A stretch of DNA of 64,000 nucleotides from Hydrocarboniphaga effusa AP103 (GCF_000271305.1 NZ_AKGD01000001.1:1240001-1304000), one strand, 5' to 3'; shown: positions 27,293 to 37,381, counted from the first letter of the stretch. Numbers and translations: made by a program. Notes: generated from the sequence alone by a model not told the origin.

Positions 27293-29116
27293 GTGATTCA
27301 GAATCTTCGCAACATCGCCATCATCGCCCACGTCGATCATGGCAAGACCACCCTTGTCGACAAGCTGCTGCGCCAGTCCCAGACCCTCGACGCCCGCGAG
27401 AATCTCGGCGAGCGCGTGATGGACAGCAATGACCTGGAACGTGAGCGCGGCATCACCATCCTGTCGAAAAACACGGCGATCCGCTGGCACGACAAGCGCT
27501 CGGGCGTCGATTACCGAATCAACATCGTCGACACCCCCGGCCACGCCGACTTCGGCGGCGAAGTGGAGCGCGTGCTGAGCATGGTCGACTGCGTCTGCCT
27601 GCTGGTCGACGCGCAGGACGGCCCGATGCCGCAGACCCGCTTCGTGACGCAGAAGGCGTTCGCGATGGGCCTGAACCCGATCGTCGTCATCAACAAGGTC
27701 GACCGTCCGGGCGCGCGCCCGGACTGGGTCGTCGATCAGGTGTTCGACCTGTTCGACAAGCTCGGCGCCACCGACACCCAGCTCGACTTCCCGATCGTCT
27801 ACGCCTCGGCCCTCAACGGCTACGCCGGCTTCGACGGCTCGGTGCGCGAAGGCAACATGGACCCGCTGTTCCAGACCATCGTCGACAAAGTCGCCCCGCC
27901 GAAGGTCGATGCCGACGGTCCGTTCCAGATGCAGGTCATCTCGCTGGCCTACTCGTCGTATGTCGGCGTGATCGGCACTGGCCGCATCAGCCGCGGCAAG
28001 ATCAAGGCGAACTCGCCGGTCTCGGTCGTCAACCGCAACGGCGAAGTGCGCCAGGGCCGCGTGCTGCAGATCCTCGGCTTCATGGGCCTCGACAAGGTAG
28101 AAGTTCCCGAGGCCGAAGCCGGCGACATCATCGCCGTCACCGGCATCGCCGAACTCGGCATCTCCGAGACCATCTGCGATCCGAAGAAACCCGAAGCGCT
28201 GCCGACGCTGACCGTCGATGAGCCGACCATGAGCATGGTGTTCGAGGTCAACAAGTCGCCGTTCGCGGGCAAGGAAGGCAAGTTCGTCACTTCGCGCCAG
28301 ATCGGCGACCGCCTGCAGAAAGAGCTGCAGACCAATGTCGCCCTGCGCGTCGAGCCGGGCGATTCCCCCGACCAGTTCCGCGTCTCCGGCCGCGGCCTGC
28401 TGCATCTGGGCATCCTGCTCGAAAACATGCGCCGCGAAGGCTTCGAGATCGCCGTCTCGCGTCCGCAGGTCATCCTCAAGGAGATCGACGGCGAAATCTG
28501 CGAGCCCTACGAATCGCTGGTCGCCGACGTAGAAGAAGCCAACCAGGGCGGCACCATCCAGGGTCTGGCCGAGCGTGGCGGCAAGATGCTCGACATGGTG
28601 GTCGACGGCAAAGGCCGCGTGCGCCTGTCCTACATGATTCCGTCGCGCGGCCTGATCGGCTTCCAGACCGAATTCATGTCGATGACGTCCGGCACCGGCC
28701 TGCTGTTCCACAACTTCGACCACTTCGGTCCGAAGGCCGACAACGCCGACATCGGCCAGCGCCACAACGGCGTGCTGATCTCCAACGAACAGGGCAAGAC
28801 TGCGCCGTATGCGCTGTTCAACCTGCAGGAGCGCGGCCGCATGATGGTCGACCCGGCCGTCGACGTGTACGAAGGCCAGATCGTCGGCATCCACTCGCGC
28901 GACAACGACCTGGTCGTCAACGTGCTCAAGGGCAAGAAGCTCACGAATATGCGCGCTTCGGGCTCGGACGAAAACGTGATCCTGACGCCGCCGGTCAAGC
29001 ACTCGCTCGAGCAGGCGCTCGAGTTCATCAACGAAGACGAACTCGTCGAACTGACGCCGACCAGCATCCGCATCCGCAAGAAGTTCCTCAAGGAGCACGA
29101 GCGCAAGCGCGCGTAA
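27293..29116 (+). CDS. typA: Translational GTPase TypA/BipA
   Basis: I chose the GTG at 27293, which gives 607 residues and the family-typical start [20 protein letters not shown]; an upstream ATG would add 23 unrelated residues. G-domain motifs are G1 [10 protein letters not shown]3 DTPGHADF and G4 NKVD, followed by domains II, III, V and the C-terminal TypA domain. TypA binds the ribosome and supports 50S assembly, especially under cold or stress. It is followed by a clear terminator and appears monocistronic. Confidence 0.97.
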   Translation: MIQNLRNIAIIAHVDHGKTTLVDKLLRQSQTLDARENLGERVMDSNDLERERGITILSKNTAIRWHDKRSGVDYRINIVDTPGHADFGGEVERVLSMVDCVCLLVDAQDGPMPQTRFVTQKAFAMGLNPIVVINKVDRPGARPDWVVDQVFDLFDKLGATDTQLDFPIVYASALNGYAGFDGSVREGNMDPLFQTIVDKVAPPKVDADGPFQMQVISLAYSSYVGVIGTGRISRGKIKANSPVSVVNRNGEVRQGRVLQILGFMGLDKVEVPEAEAGDIIAVTGIAELGISETICDPKKPEALPTLTVDEPTMSMVFEVNKSPFAGKEGKFVTSRQIGDRLQKELQTNVALRVEPGDSPDQFRVSGRGLLHLGILLENMRREGFEIAVSRPQVILKEIDGEICEPYESLVADVEEANQGGTIQGLAERGGKMLDMVVDGKGRVRLSYMIPSRGLIGFQTEFMSMTSGTGLLFHNFDHFGPKADNADIGQRHNGVLISNEQGKTAPYALFNLQERGRMMVDPAVDVYEGQIVGIHSRDNDLVVNVLKGKKLTNMRASGSDENVILTPPVKHSLEQALEFINEDELVELTPTSIRIRKKFLKEHERKRA

Positions 29117-29142
29117 GGCGTCCCCGACGCTCGATGTGAGAC

Positions 29143-29171
29143 AAAACGCCCGGTAAACCCGGGCGTTTTTA
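29143..29171 (+). terminator. Rho-independent terminator after typA
   Basis: AAAACGCCCGG (29143-29153) pairs with 29159-29169 across a 5-base loop and runs into a T-rich tail. Confidence 0.88.
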
Positions 29172-29276
29172 TTGAAACTCGACAACATCGAGACTGCATT
29201 TTGCACCCTTGATCAGTTCAGATCGGGTTCATTGCACGAATCCATGATGACTCCGCACCATCCCCCGGAGCGTCAC

Positions 29277-29630
29277 ATGAAATTCGTCAAATGGCTGGCC
29301 GCATCGGCGCTCGTCGCCTGCGGCGTCGGCAGTATCGGGACCGCGAACGCAGGCGCGAACGTGTCGATCGGCATCGGCCTGCCAGCACCCGGCGTCGTCT
29401 ATTACGACAGCTATCGCCCGCCGGTTTATCGCGAGCGCGTCTATTACAACAACTACTACGCGCCGCCGCCGGTTCGCTATTACGCGCCGCCCCCGCCCCC
29501 GACGGTCGTGTACTACGCCCCGCCGCCGCGCGTGATCGTTCGCGACAACTATTACTACCGCGGCTACGATCGCGGCCACCGCGACTATCGTCGCGACAGG
29601 CACTGGGACGATCACCACCACCACCACTGA
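29277..29630 (+). CDS. Small exported Pro/Tyr-rich protein with C-terminal His run
   Basis: A 117-residue protein from the ATG at 29277 (CCGGAG upstream). A signal peptide (MKFVKWLAASALVACGV, cleavage near ANAG) precedes a low-complexity mature part made of Tyr, Pro, Arg and Asp, with repeated YAPPP units and an Arg/Asp-rich tail ending in five His. Similar PXPV/YXPPP-type exported proteins occur in many proteobacteria without known function. The His tail and acidic context could bind metal; that is inference. Confidence 0.75.
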   Translation: MKFVKWLAASALVACGVGSIGTANAGANVSIGIGLPAPGVVYYDSYRPPVYRERVYYNNYYAPPPVRYYAPPPPPTVVYYAPPPRVIVRDNYYYRGYDRGHRDYRRDRHWDDHHHHH

Positions 29631-29646
29631 TCGCATGGGGCAATGA

Positions 29647-29680
29647 AAAACCGCCGGGCTCAGACCGGCGGTTTTCTTTT
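29647..29680 (+). terminator. Terminator after small exported protein gene
   Basis: AAAACCGCCGG (29647-29657) pairs with 29665-29675 and is followed by CTTTT. Confidence 0.85.
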
Positions 29681-29690
29681 GGCGAGCAAC

Positions 29691-29724
29691 AAAAAAGCCG
29701 GGAATCGCGAGATTCCCGGCTTTT
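29691..29724 (-). terminator. Terminator after desaturase gene
   Basis: A 14-bp perfect stem (29693-29706 with 29711-29724) around GCGA, with a U-run on the minus-strand side, lies 18 bp past the stop of the minus-strand desaturase gene. It is back to back with the plus-strand terminator. Confidence 0.85.
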
Positions 29725-29742
29725 CCGACTGCGTGAGGTCGA

Positions 29743-30897
29743 TCAGGCGACCTGCAGACTCAGCAGGCGCACGCGCTTCTGCTGCTGGCGCAGCGAATCC
29801 TCGAGATGCTGGATGCGGCGGCGCACTTCGCTGGTTTCCCAGTGCTCGGTGAGCTGCTGCTTGGCATGCTCGAACTTCTCCTGCTGCAGGCGCGCCCACT
29901 CGGACAAGGTCGCCGAGAAACTCTGCAGTTCGTGCTCGAGCAGCAATTGCAGGTGGGCCACGCGGTCGCCCGATTCGGCCTTGGCCAGACGCTCGCGCGC
30001 CTTCTCGAAGTGGCGCTGCAGCTTGGCGCGCTGGATCTGGAACTCCGGCGTGCGGCGCAGGTTGCTCGCCAGGCCGAGCCAGGACATCGAGGCGATCAGC
30101 CACTTGGTCGGATCCCACTGCCACCAGCGGATACCGTTGCGATAGTCCCACTGAAACAGGTGGTGGAAGTTGTGATAGCCCTCGCCGTAGGTCAGCACGG
30201 CCAGGAAATCGTTGTCGCGCGCCGAGTTTTCGGTAGTGTATGGCTGGCGTCCCCAGAAGTGGGCCAGCGAGTTGATCAGGAACGTGAAGTGATGGTTCAC
30301 GACCAAGCGCACCAGGCCCGCGAGCACCAGCGTTCCCCAGGGGTCACCCGTCGCCCAGCCCGCCAGCAGCGGCACGGCGATGTTCATGAACAGCGCGACA
30401 CCGAGATAGTGCTTGTGCTGGAAGGCCACGATCGGGTCTTTTTCGAGGTCGCGTACGTTACCGAAATCGAGCTTGTGCGACTGTTCGTCGCGCAGCATCC
30501 AGCCCATGTGCGAATACCAAAGCCCGCGGCGTGAGGAATACGGATCGAGCGTCTCGTGATCGACTTCGCGGTGATGCACGCGATGCATCGAGGCCCAGAC
30601 CAGCACGCTGTTCTGCAGAGCCTGGGCGCCGAACGCGGCGTAGAACAGACGCAGACCCCAGTGCGCCTGATATGCCTTGTGCGACCACAGCCGGTGGTAA
30701 CCGCCGGTGATCGACAGGCCGCTGAAATACAGGAACACGGCAAACCAGACCCAGGCCGCAGCGCTGAAGTCGTGATGCCAGGCGTACAGGGGCAGCACGG
30801 TCAGCATGAGGCCCGTGGTCAGGCCGAACATGACGATAGCGGGCCAGTTGTAGGGAGGTTTTGCGCCGCCAGCATTTGCAGCAGGGGAAGAAGACAT
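29743..30897 (-). CDS. Acyl-CoA/fatty-acid desaturase with C-terminal coiled coil
   Basis: A 384-residue membrane desaturase of the stearoyl-CoA delta-9 type. Three His boxes are present: HRLWSH, HRVHH and HNFHH, plus His in NHHFTFLIN. Four membrane helices are predicted. Residues about 285-384 form an unusual long charged heptad-rich tail (EKARERLAKAE, RRRIQHLEDSLRQQQKR) beyond the usual enzyme end. It would introduce a double bond into saturated acyl chains and adjust membrane fluidity. Good promoter upstream (30954-30981). Confidence 0.92.
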   Translation of the reverse strand: MSSSPAANAGGAKPPYNWPAIVMFGLTTGLMLTVLPLYAWHHDFSAAAWVWFAVFLYFSGLSITGGYHRLWSHKAYQAHWGLRLFYAAFGAQALQNSVLVWASMHRVHHREVDHETLDPYSSRRGLWYSHMGWMLRDEQSHKLDFGNVRDLEKDPIVAFQHKHYLGVALFMNIAVPLLAGWATGDPWGTLVLAGLVRLVVNHHFTFLINSLAHFWGRQPYTTENSARDNDFLAVLTYGEGYHNFHHLFQWDYRNGIRWWQWDPTKWLIASMSWLGLASNLRRTPEFQIQRAKLQRHFEKARERLAKAESGDRVAHLQLLLEHELQSFSATLSEWARLQQEKFEHAKQQLTEHWETSEVRRRIQHLEDSLRQQQKRVRLLSLQVA

Positions 30898-31205
30898 TGG
30901 AACAGAAATCCTGAGAGGCCTCGGTGGGCAGCTGGCGGATGACCAGCCAGATCATTCTAGCAACGCTTTTTGCAGTCTCAAGGACAAGGTGGTCCCGAAT
31001 TCGCCATCAAGACATACCGGCCAGCGTCTGGCCCGTATCCAAGGGTTCGACACGAATCAGGCTCGATTCATAGGAATCAACAATGATGACCTGACAAGCG
31101 ATTCGGCTATTGCCGACGGGATTGGGGGATGGCTGAGAGTACGGTGGGGGACACTTGCAGAAAACTGACGATCGAGCCGGCTGGCCCTCTTCGACCGGAG
31201 TCCGG
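30898..31205. other. Divergent region between desaturase and GGDEF genes
   Basis: These 308 bases hold the desaturase promoter and the CGGAG ribosome binding site of the GGDEF gene (31196-31200). I see nothing else. Confidence 0.5.
30954..30981 (-). promoter_or_regulatory. Predicted sigma70 promoter of desaturase gene
   Basis: On the minus strand TTGAGA (30981-30976) and TAGAAT (30959-30954) are spaced 16 bp apart, about 55 bp before the desaturase ATG. Confidence 0.6.
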
Positions 31206-32447
31206 ATGAACGAGCGGTTGAATCTGGGGAACGGATTCCCCCCGTCGGCGAAGGGCTTGCCCGCCTTTTCAGAAGACGTGATCCGACCGGGTGGCGGTAA
31301 GGCTCTCCCCACCTCGACCGCTTTCCTGTTCGCCTGCGTCGGCCTGTTGTTGCTGCTGGGCGGCATCACCGAGCTTTGGGTTTCGAACGCCAAAGTGGCC
31401 CTGTCGCTGACGCTGAGCTCGGCGGTGGGCCTGGTGATGGTCATTCCGGGCTGCGCGGCAGGCATGGCGGCGAACCGCACCGGGAACCCGCCGGACGACA
31501 TCGTCACGCTGATCGCCCTGCTCGTGGTCGGTTGCGGCCTGCTGGCCATGGCCGACCAATGGGCCCAGCGCAGCTACAATCCGCTGTCCTACCTGCTCAC
31601 CGCCTTCGTATTCGGTGCCTTCACCCTCACCCGCCTGCGCCCAGCCCATCTGTTCGCGGTCGCTGCCCTGCTGCTCGGTGCGGATGTGTTCCTGGCCTAC
31701 ATCCGGCACGGCGCCGGTCAGGCGATCCAGCAAACGCTGCTCTCAGACGGGCTTTGCGCACTGATCGGTGTGCCAGCGAATCTGCGCCTCTGGCGGCTCG
31801 ACCAGCAGCAGCGCCTGAGCACGCTTGAAGCGCTCGCCGACCCGCTGACCGGCCTAGCCAACCGGCGAGCCCTCGAACGCATCGCCGAGATCGGCCTGCG
31901 CTATGCGCAACGCGAGCGACGGGCGGTCACCGTCGCCGTTCTCGATCTCGACAAATTCAAGAGCGTCAACGACCTGCATGGGCATGACGTGGGCGACAGC
32001 GTGCTGCAGCTGGTCGCCGACGGGCTGCGTCAGTTCGCCCAGCGTCCGCTCGACTGCATCGCCCGCCTCGGCGGCGACGAGTTCGTGATCTTCTGGTTCG
32101 ATCTCGACATCGAGCAGGCCGGACGGCTCGGCCGCGAACTCGTGACGAGCGTCGGGACGCGGCCGCTGCGACTACCCGTCGGCACGGCCATCCAGCCCAA
32201 GATCAGTCTCGGGGCCTGCAGCGGCGTTCCGCATGGGGCGACCCGCCTCGACGAGCTGCTGAGGCTGGCCGACCGGGCGCTGTATCAGGTCAAGCACGAA
32301 TCCGGAAACCGGGCGCTGGTCCGCTCGATTCCAGGCTCCATCGGCAGAGTCGTGATCGGTCACAACTTCCGCATCTCACGTCCCTACGAACCCCGCCAAG
32401 GCGAGGTTGCGAAAGCGCCGCGCAGCGACGATGCCAGGCCTCGGTAA
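31206..32447 (+). CDS. Membrane-bound diguanylate cyclase (GGDEF)
   Basis: I chose the ATG at 31206 with CGGAG upstream (413 residues); a TTG at 31155 is possible. About five membrane helices occupy the first 190 residues, followed by a linker and a GGDEF domain (DPLTGLANRRALER, then the intact GGDEF active site). The inhibitory I-site is present as RPLD five residues before GGDEF, so feedback inhibition by c-di-GMP is expected. It makes c-di-GMP from two GTP. The sensory membrane region is not of a family I recognise. Confidence 0.92.
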   Translation: MNERLNLGNGFPPSAKGLPAFSEDVIRPGGGKALPTSTAFLFACVGLLLLLGGITELWVSNAKVALSLTLSSAVGLVMVIPGCAAGMAANRTGNPPDDIVTLIALLVVGCGLLAMADQWAQRSYNPLSYLLTAFVFGAFTLTRLRPAHLFAVAALLLGADVFLAYIRHGAGQAIQQTLLSDGLCALIGVPANLRLWRLDQQQRLSTLEALADPLTGLANRRALERIAEIGLRYAQRERRAVTVAVLDLDKFKSVNDLHGHDVGDSVLQLVADGLRQFAQRPLDCIARLGGDEFVIFWFDLDIEQAGRLGRELVTSVGTRPLRLPVGTAIQPKISLGACSGVPHGATRLDELLRLADRALYQVKHESGNRALVRSIPGSIGRVVIGHNFRISRPYEPRQGEVAKAPRSDDARPR

Positions 32448-32474
32448 GCCGCCGCGGCGGCTTACCGACACCGC

Positions 32475-33104
32475 TCAGACCGTGACGGGAGCGATGCCCG
32501 ATTCGATCATTTCGAGCGCCGAATCGATGACCGCGTCCGGCGGCATGGCGCCGCCCCAGAGGCAGTGGCGCATGCCCAGATACTGGCTGATGCCGAGAAT
32601 TGCCCAGGCGCGCGTTTCGGAATCGCCCGGACGCACTTCGCCGCGCTTGATCGCTTCGCCGAGATCCTGGGCGTAGCTCTTGGCGAAGCGTTCGTAGTAC
32701 TCGCGGAACACGGTTTCGTCGACGAACTGCGATTCCTGCACGATGCGGTAGTAGCCGGGGTTGTCGAGCATGAAGCTCAGCAGCGCGACGAGCGCGCGGC
32801 GCTCGGTCTGGGCGCGGTTCTCTGCACCGGTCATCGCACGTGCCACATGCAGCCGCAGACTGCGGCCGATGTCGCGCACGAGCGTGATGAAGATTTCTTC
32901 CTTGGTGTGGAAATAAAGATAGAAGGTGCCTTGCCCGACGTCGGCGCGGCTCGTGATCGAGCTCACCGAGGCCGCGTGGAAGCCGCGGGCGCCGAATTCG
33001 ACGATGGCCGCATCCATGAGCTTGCGGCGGGTCGCTTCACCACGAGCGGTCGCCGGGACCAGCGTGCGGAAGCTCGGAACGGGATAGGGCAGAGGAGAAT
33101 TCAT
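32475..33104 (-). CDS. TetR/AcrR family transcriptional regulator
   Basis: I chose the ATG at 33104 (MNSPLPYPVP), giving 209 residues; the longer frame upstream is Ala/Arg-rich and not protein-like. The N-terminal helix-turn-helix reads AAIVEFGARGFHAASVSSITSRADVGQGTFYLYFHTKEE, which I split at FHAAS for reading. The C-terminal ligand domain is typical in size. It faces mprF across 255 bp and could control that operon or itself; its stop lies 27 bp from the end of the convergent GGDEF gene. Confidence 0.9.
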   Translation of the reverse strand: MNSPLPYPVPSFRTLVPATARGEATRRKLMDAAIVEFGARGFHAASVSSITSRADVGQGTFYLYFHTKEEIFITLVRDIGRSLRLHVARAMTGAENRAQTERRALVALLSFMLDNPGYYRIVQESQFVDETVFREYYERFAKSYAQDLGEAIKRGEVRPGDSETRAWAILGISQYLGMRHCLWGGAMPPDAVIDSALEMIESGIAPVTV

Positions 33105-33359
33105 GTGCAGAGGGCTCCATTGATGAGGCGATGAGCCCGCCGGAGCCGCATTGAGAGCCGGCGCGGCGGCGTGCAGAACATTTCGGCAACGATCGCCCTG
33201 GATAGTGCGCAGGCCGATTCGGGCGTCAGCCGGATTTCGGACCGACGGCAGCAGGCGGCCGAACATCGGCTTCAAGTCCGCACGCCCGGACGGCTAGCTG
33301 CGTGTTCCCTCAAGGGCTTTCCGACCTTTTCGACGGCCGCTTCAATAGAATTCCCCACC

Positions 33360-35924
33360 ATGCCCCGCATCGAACCTGCCCAACGGCGAGCCCTGCTCGC
33401 GGCCCTGCTCACGCTTTGCGTTTTCATCGCCGCGCTGTGGGTGCTCGACGACAGCCTGCGGCATCTGCACCTGCGCGACATCTGGACGCCGCTGCGGACG
33501 CTGACCACGGCCGAGATCGCCGCCGCCATCGGCTGGACTGCGGCGAGCTACTTCGCGCTGACGCTGTACGACCGGCTGTCACTGGACATCGCCGGCAGGC
33601 CGCTGCCCTATCCGCGCGTGGCGACGATTTCGTTCATCGCCTGCGCGCTCGCGCATTCGCTGGGCCTGTCGTCGGTCTCGGGCGGCTCGGTGCGCCTGCG
33701 CGCCTACAGCGCCGAAGGACTGTCGGCGGCCGACATCGCGGTCGTGCAGGGGCTGTTCTCGCTGACCTTCCTGATCGGCGCCGGCACCTTGCTGAGCGGC
33801 TCGCTGCTGATCGAACCCGCCGACGCCGCGCGCCTGCTGCACATTCCGGCGCCGCTGGCGCAGGGCCTCGGCGCGCTGCTCGCGCTCGCGCTGGTCGGCT
33901 ATGCGCTCGCCGCAAGCCTGCGCGATCAGCCGCTGCGCCTGCGCCACTGGCAGATTCCGACGCCCAGGCCGACCCAGGTGCTTTCGCAGTTCGCAGTCAG
34001 CACGCTCGACATCGCCTGCTCGGCCGCGGCGCTCTACGTGCTGCTGCCCGGCAGCGTCGAGATCGGCTATCCGGCGTTTCTGGGTATCTACGTCATCGCG
34101 ATCACGCTCGGGGCGATCAGCAACGTGCCGGGCGGCCTCGGCGTGTTCGAATCGGCGCTGATGCTGTTGCTGCCGACGACGAATCCGGCGCCGATGCTCG
34201 GCGCTATCCTGCTGTTCCGGCTCGTCTACTACATCGGCCCGTTCATCATCGCCCTGCTGCTGCTCGGCTGGCGCGAGATGCACGCGGTGCGCAAGCCCCT
34301 GATGCGCGCAACGTCGCTGCTGCGCCGTTCGCTCGAATCGGTGGTCCCCCAGGCACTGGCGATCGCGGTGTTCGCGGCCGGCGCGGTGCTGCTGTTCTCG
34401 GGTTCTCTGCCGGCGATCGGGCAACGCATCGACTGGCTCGCCGAAGCGCTGCCGCTCGGCGTCATCGAGGCTTCGCACCTCGCCGGCAGCGCACTCGGTG
34501 TGGGCCTGCTGATCCTCGCACGCGGGCTTTATCGACGCCTGGAAGCGGCCTGGTGGCTCACCTTGCTGCTGCTCGGCGCGGGTATCGCGGCCTCGCTGCT
34601 CAAGGGCGTCGACTTCGAGGAGGCGATCCTGCTCGCGATCATCATGGCGGTGCTCGCGCTCTCGCACGAGCGCTTCTACCGCAAGGCCCCGCTGACCGAA
34701 GCCAAGCTGTCGCCGCTGTGGCTGCTCAACGTCGCACTCGTGATCGCGGCCGCGATCTGGCTCGGCTTCGTCGCGTTTCGCAAGGTGGAGTACGCGCATC
34801 AGCTCTGGTGGCAGTTCGCGTTCGATGCGAATGCGCCGCGCATGCTGCGCGCGAGCCTCGTCGCGGTGGTGATCGCCTCGGCCTACGGCTTGTGGTCGCT
34901 GCTCGGCAGTGTCCATACGGAACCCGAGGCGCCCGGCGACGAGGACTTGCAGGCCGCCCGCGCCTGCCTCGGTTCCGGCAGCGACTCGTTGCCGAACCTG
35001 GTACTGCTCGGCGACAAGCAAATTCTGTTTTCGGAGCAGCGCGACGCCTTCATCATGTACCGGCGCTCGGGCCGCTCGTGGATCGCGCTCGGCGATCCGG
35101 TCGGCAATCCGGCGCGGCATGCAGAACTTGCCTGGCGCTTTCGCGAGCTCTGCGACGAGCACGGCGGCTGGTGCGTGTTCTATCAGGCCACTGCGGAAAA
35201 ACTGCCGCTTTATCTCGACCTCGGGCTGTCTCTGTCCAAGCTCGGCGAAGAAGCACGTGTGCCGCTGAAGGCTTTCTCGCTCGAAGGCAAGCCGCGCGCC
35301 GAACTGCGTACCGCGCAGCGCAAGGGCCAGCGCGAAGGCCTGAGCTTTTCGGTCATCGGCACCGATGAAGTGGTCACGCGCATGGACGAGCTCGAAAAAA
35401 TCTCGAGCGCCTGGCTCAGTCACAAATCCACCGCCGAGAAGAGTTTCTCGGTCGGCCGCTTCGATCGCCGCTACCTCGCAAACTTCCCGTGCGCGGTCGC
35501 GCAGCGTGACGGCCACATCGTGGCATTCGCCAACCTGTGGAAGTCCGGCGACGGCGCAGAGCTGTCGGTGGACCTCATGCGCTACGGGGCCGATGCGCCG
35601 AAGGGCGTGATGGATTATCTGTTCGTCGAGCTGCTGCTTTGGGGCCAGCAGAACGGCTACAGCTGGTTCAACCTCGGCATGGCCCCGCTGTCCGGGCTCG
35701 AGCACCATCCGCTCGCCCCGCTCTGGCATCGCATGGGCCTGCTCGTGCATCGCTACGGCGAGTCGTTCTACAACTTCGACGGCCTGCGCCGGTACAAGGA
35801 AAAGTACCTGCCGGTCTGGCGTCCGCGTTACCTCGCCTCGCCGGGCGGCCTAGCGCTGCCGCGCGTCATGCTCGACACCGGCGCGCTGATCGCCGGCGGG
35901 GTCAAGGAAATGGTCTGGAAATGA
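33360..35924 (+). CDS. mprF: Lysylphosphatidylglycerol synthetase/flippase (MprF/LpiA type)
   Basis: An 854-residue protein from the ATG at 33360. The N-terminal half has about 13 membrane helices of the LPG flippase type (SVSGGSVRLRAYSAEG, ISNVPGGLGVFESALMLLLP); the C-terminal third is the cytosolic DUF2156 transferase (RRSGRSWIALGDPVG, MDYLFVELLLWGQ, FNLGMAPLSGLEHHP). It moves lysine (or another amino acid) from tRNA to phosphatidylglycerol and flips the product, lowering surface negative charge. The downstream acvB start overlaps its stop (ATGA), as in lpiA-acvB operons of rhizobia. Confidence 0.93.
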   Translation: MPRIEPAQRRALLAALLTLCVFIAALWVLDDSLRHLHLRDIWTPLRTLTTAEIAAAIGWTAASYFALTLYDRLSLDIAGRPLPYPRVATISFIACALAHSLGLSSVSGGSVRLRAYSAEGLSAADIAVVQGLFSLTFLIGAGTLLSGSLLIEPADAARLLHIPAPLAQGLGALLALALVGYALAASLRDQPLRLRHWQIPTPRPTQVLSQFAVSTLDIACSAAALYVLLPGSVEIGYPAFLGIYVIAITLGAISNVPGGLGVFESALMLLLPTTNPAPMLGAILLFRLVYYIGPFIIALLLLGWREMHAVRKPLMRATSLLRRSLESVVPQALAIAVFAAGAVLLFSGSLPAIGQRIDWLAEALPLGVIEASHLAGSALGVGLLILARGLYRRLEAAWWLTLLLLGAGIAASLLKGVDFEEAILLAIIMAVLALSHERFYRKAPLTEAKLSPLWLLNVALVIAAAIWLGFVAFRKVEYAHQLWWQFAFDANAPRMLRASLVAVVIASAYGLWSLLGSVHTEPEAPGDEDLQAARACLGSGSDSLPNLVLLGDKQILFSEQRDAFIMYRRSGRSWIALGDPVGNPARHAELAWRFRELCDEHGGWCVFYQATAEKLPLYLDLGLSLSKLGEEARVPLKAFSLEGKPRAELRTAQRKGQREGLSFSVIGTDEVVTRMDELEKISSAWLSHKSTAEKSFSVGRFDRRYLANFPCAVAQRDGHIVAFANLWKSGDGAELSVDLMRYGADAPKGVMDYLFVELLLWGQQNGYSWFNLGMAPLSGLEHHPLAPLWHRMGLLVHRYGESFYNFDGLRRYKEKYLPVWRPRYLASPGGLALPRVMLDTGALIAGGVKEMVWK

Positions 35925-37381
35925 AGCTGGGCGCTCACGGGTTGGCCGGGGCGCTGGCCCTTTCGGTTTCGCTCTTGGCACGAGCCAATGCCAATGAGCC
36001 GCAACAGGAGCCGCCGAAGATCGAGATCATCGACCACGGCCGCTTCGAGCACCTGCGCCTGCTGCGTCCGGACGGGGCGGCGCGCAGTACCGTGCTGCTG
36101 TTCTCGGGCCGCGACGGCTGGGACAAGGAAACCGCGGTCTACGCCGAAACCCTGCGCCAGCGGCAGACACTGGTCGCCGGCATCGATACGCCCGCACTGC
36201 TCAAGAAGCTCGCCGAGGACGGGGACAATTGCGAATTCCTCGACGGCGATCTCGACAACCTCGGACGCTTCGTCCAGGCCTATACGCATCAGGACGATTA
36301 CCGCGCGCCGCTGCTGTTCGGCAGCGACGAAGGCGCCGCGCTGGTGTTCGGCGTGCTCGCTCAGGCACCGGCCAAGCAGTTCGGCGGCGGCGTCGGCGTG
36401 GGTTTCTGCCCGCGCAGCGCGCTGCATCCGCCGCTCTGCAAGGGCACCTCGCTGCAGCAGAAACCGCTCGTGGGAGGCTCGGTAAAGGGCTCGGAGTTCC
36501 TGAGCACCTCGCGCCTGCGCGCCCCGTTCACGGCCGTCATCACGCCCGAAAGCGGCAGCTGCGATGCGCGCAATTTTCTGTCCCGCGTGCCGATGACCGA
36601 GCTGCAGTATCCGGTGCGTCGCCGGGCCGGAGCGCCGAGTGCTCCGGCCGCCGCGATCGTCGCCTACGGCAAGCTCGCGGCCAGCGTGTCGCCCCCGCAC
36701 CGGCGCTCCGAAGCCCTGCCCGACCTGCCGCTCGTCGAGATCGAACCCACCGCTCACCGCGCCGAGCATCGCGATCTGTTCGCGGTCCTGCTGTCCGGCG
36801 ACGGCGGCTGGGCCGGGCTCGACGAGGAGCTCGCCGACACGCTCGCGGCGCACGGCATTCCGGTGGTCGGGCTCGATTCGCTGCGCTACTTCTGGACCGC
36901 GCGCACGCCCGAGAACGTTGCTGCCGATATCGACCGCGTGATCACGCACTACGCCGATCAATGGAACCGCCCGCGTGTCATGCTGCTGGGCTATTCGCAG
37001 GGCGCGGACGTGCTGCCGTTCGCGCTGAACCGCCTGCCGCCGGCGACGCGCGATCGCATCGCGCTGACCGGGGCGGTGGCGCTGTCCGAACACGCGGCCT
37101 TCGAATTCCATGTCGGTGCCTGGGCCGGCGCCTCGGGCGACGAATCCACCTGGCCCGAAGTGCGCCAGCTCGCCGACCGGCAGGATCGCTTCATGGTCGT
37201 CTGCGGAGCGGACGACGAGGCCGCCATCTGCCCCAAGCTCGATGCCAAGCACTACCGCATCCAGATACTGCCGGGCAGCCATCACTTCGACGGCAACTAC
37301 GAGAATCTGGCCGGCACGCTGATCGACGGGCTGAGCCCGCCAGCCGCGGCGGCCGAACCGAACAACGAGGCCAGGCACTGA
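35921..37381 (+). CDS. acvB: AcvB/VirJ family protein, probable aminoacyl-PG hydrolase
   Basis: A 486-residue exported protein (signal peptide ending ARANA-NE) with a C-terminal alpha/beta-hydrolase domain carrying the nucleophile motif GYSQGADV and an N-terminal half of the VirJ type. Its ATG overlaps the mprF stop. In Agrobacterium, AcvB is reported to hydrolyse lysyl-phosphatidylglycerol in the periplasm, opposing LpiA/MprF. The same gene order here supports that role, so the operon would both make and remove aminoacyl-PG. A catalytic His lies near LPGSHHFDG. Confidence 0.88.
   Translation: MKLGAHGLAGALALSVSLLARANANEPQQEPPKIEIIDHGRFEHLRLLRPDGAARSTVLLFSGRDGWDKETAVYAETLRQRQTLVAGIDTPALLKKLAEDGDNCEFLDGDLDNLGRFVQAYTHQDDYRAPLLFGSDEGAALVFGVLAQAPAKQFGGGVGVGFCPRSALHPPLCKGTSLQQKPLVGGSVKGSEFLSTSRLRAPFTAVITPESGSCDARNFLSRVPMTELQYPVRRRAGAPSAPAAAIVAYGKLAASVSPPHRRSEALPDLPLVEIEPTAHRAEHRDLFAVLLSGDGGWAGLDEELADTLAAHGIPVVGLDSLRYFWTARTPENVAADIDRVITHYADQWNRPRVMLLGYSQGADVLPFALNRLPPATRDRIALTGAVALSEHAAFEFHVGAWAGASGDESTWPEVRQLADRQDRFMVVCGADDEAAICPKLDAKHYRIQILPGSHHFDGNYENLAGTLIDGLSPPAAAAEPNNEARH

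Noticed and set aside
27185..29206. A 673-codon minus-strand open frame
   Set aside because: Fully antisense to typA and without recognisable domains.
33579..35750. A 723-codon minus-strand open frame
   Set aside because: Antisense to mprF, whose membrane helices and transferase motifs are unmistakable; the opposite frame is Gln/Arg/Glu shadow sequence.
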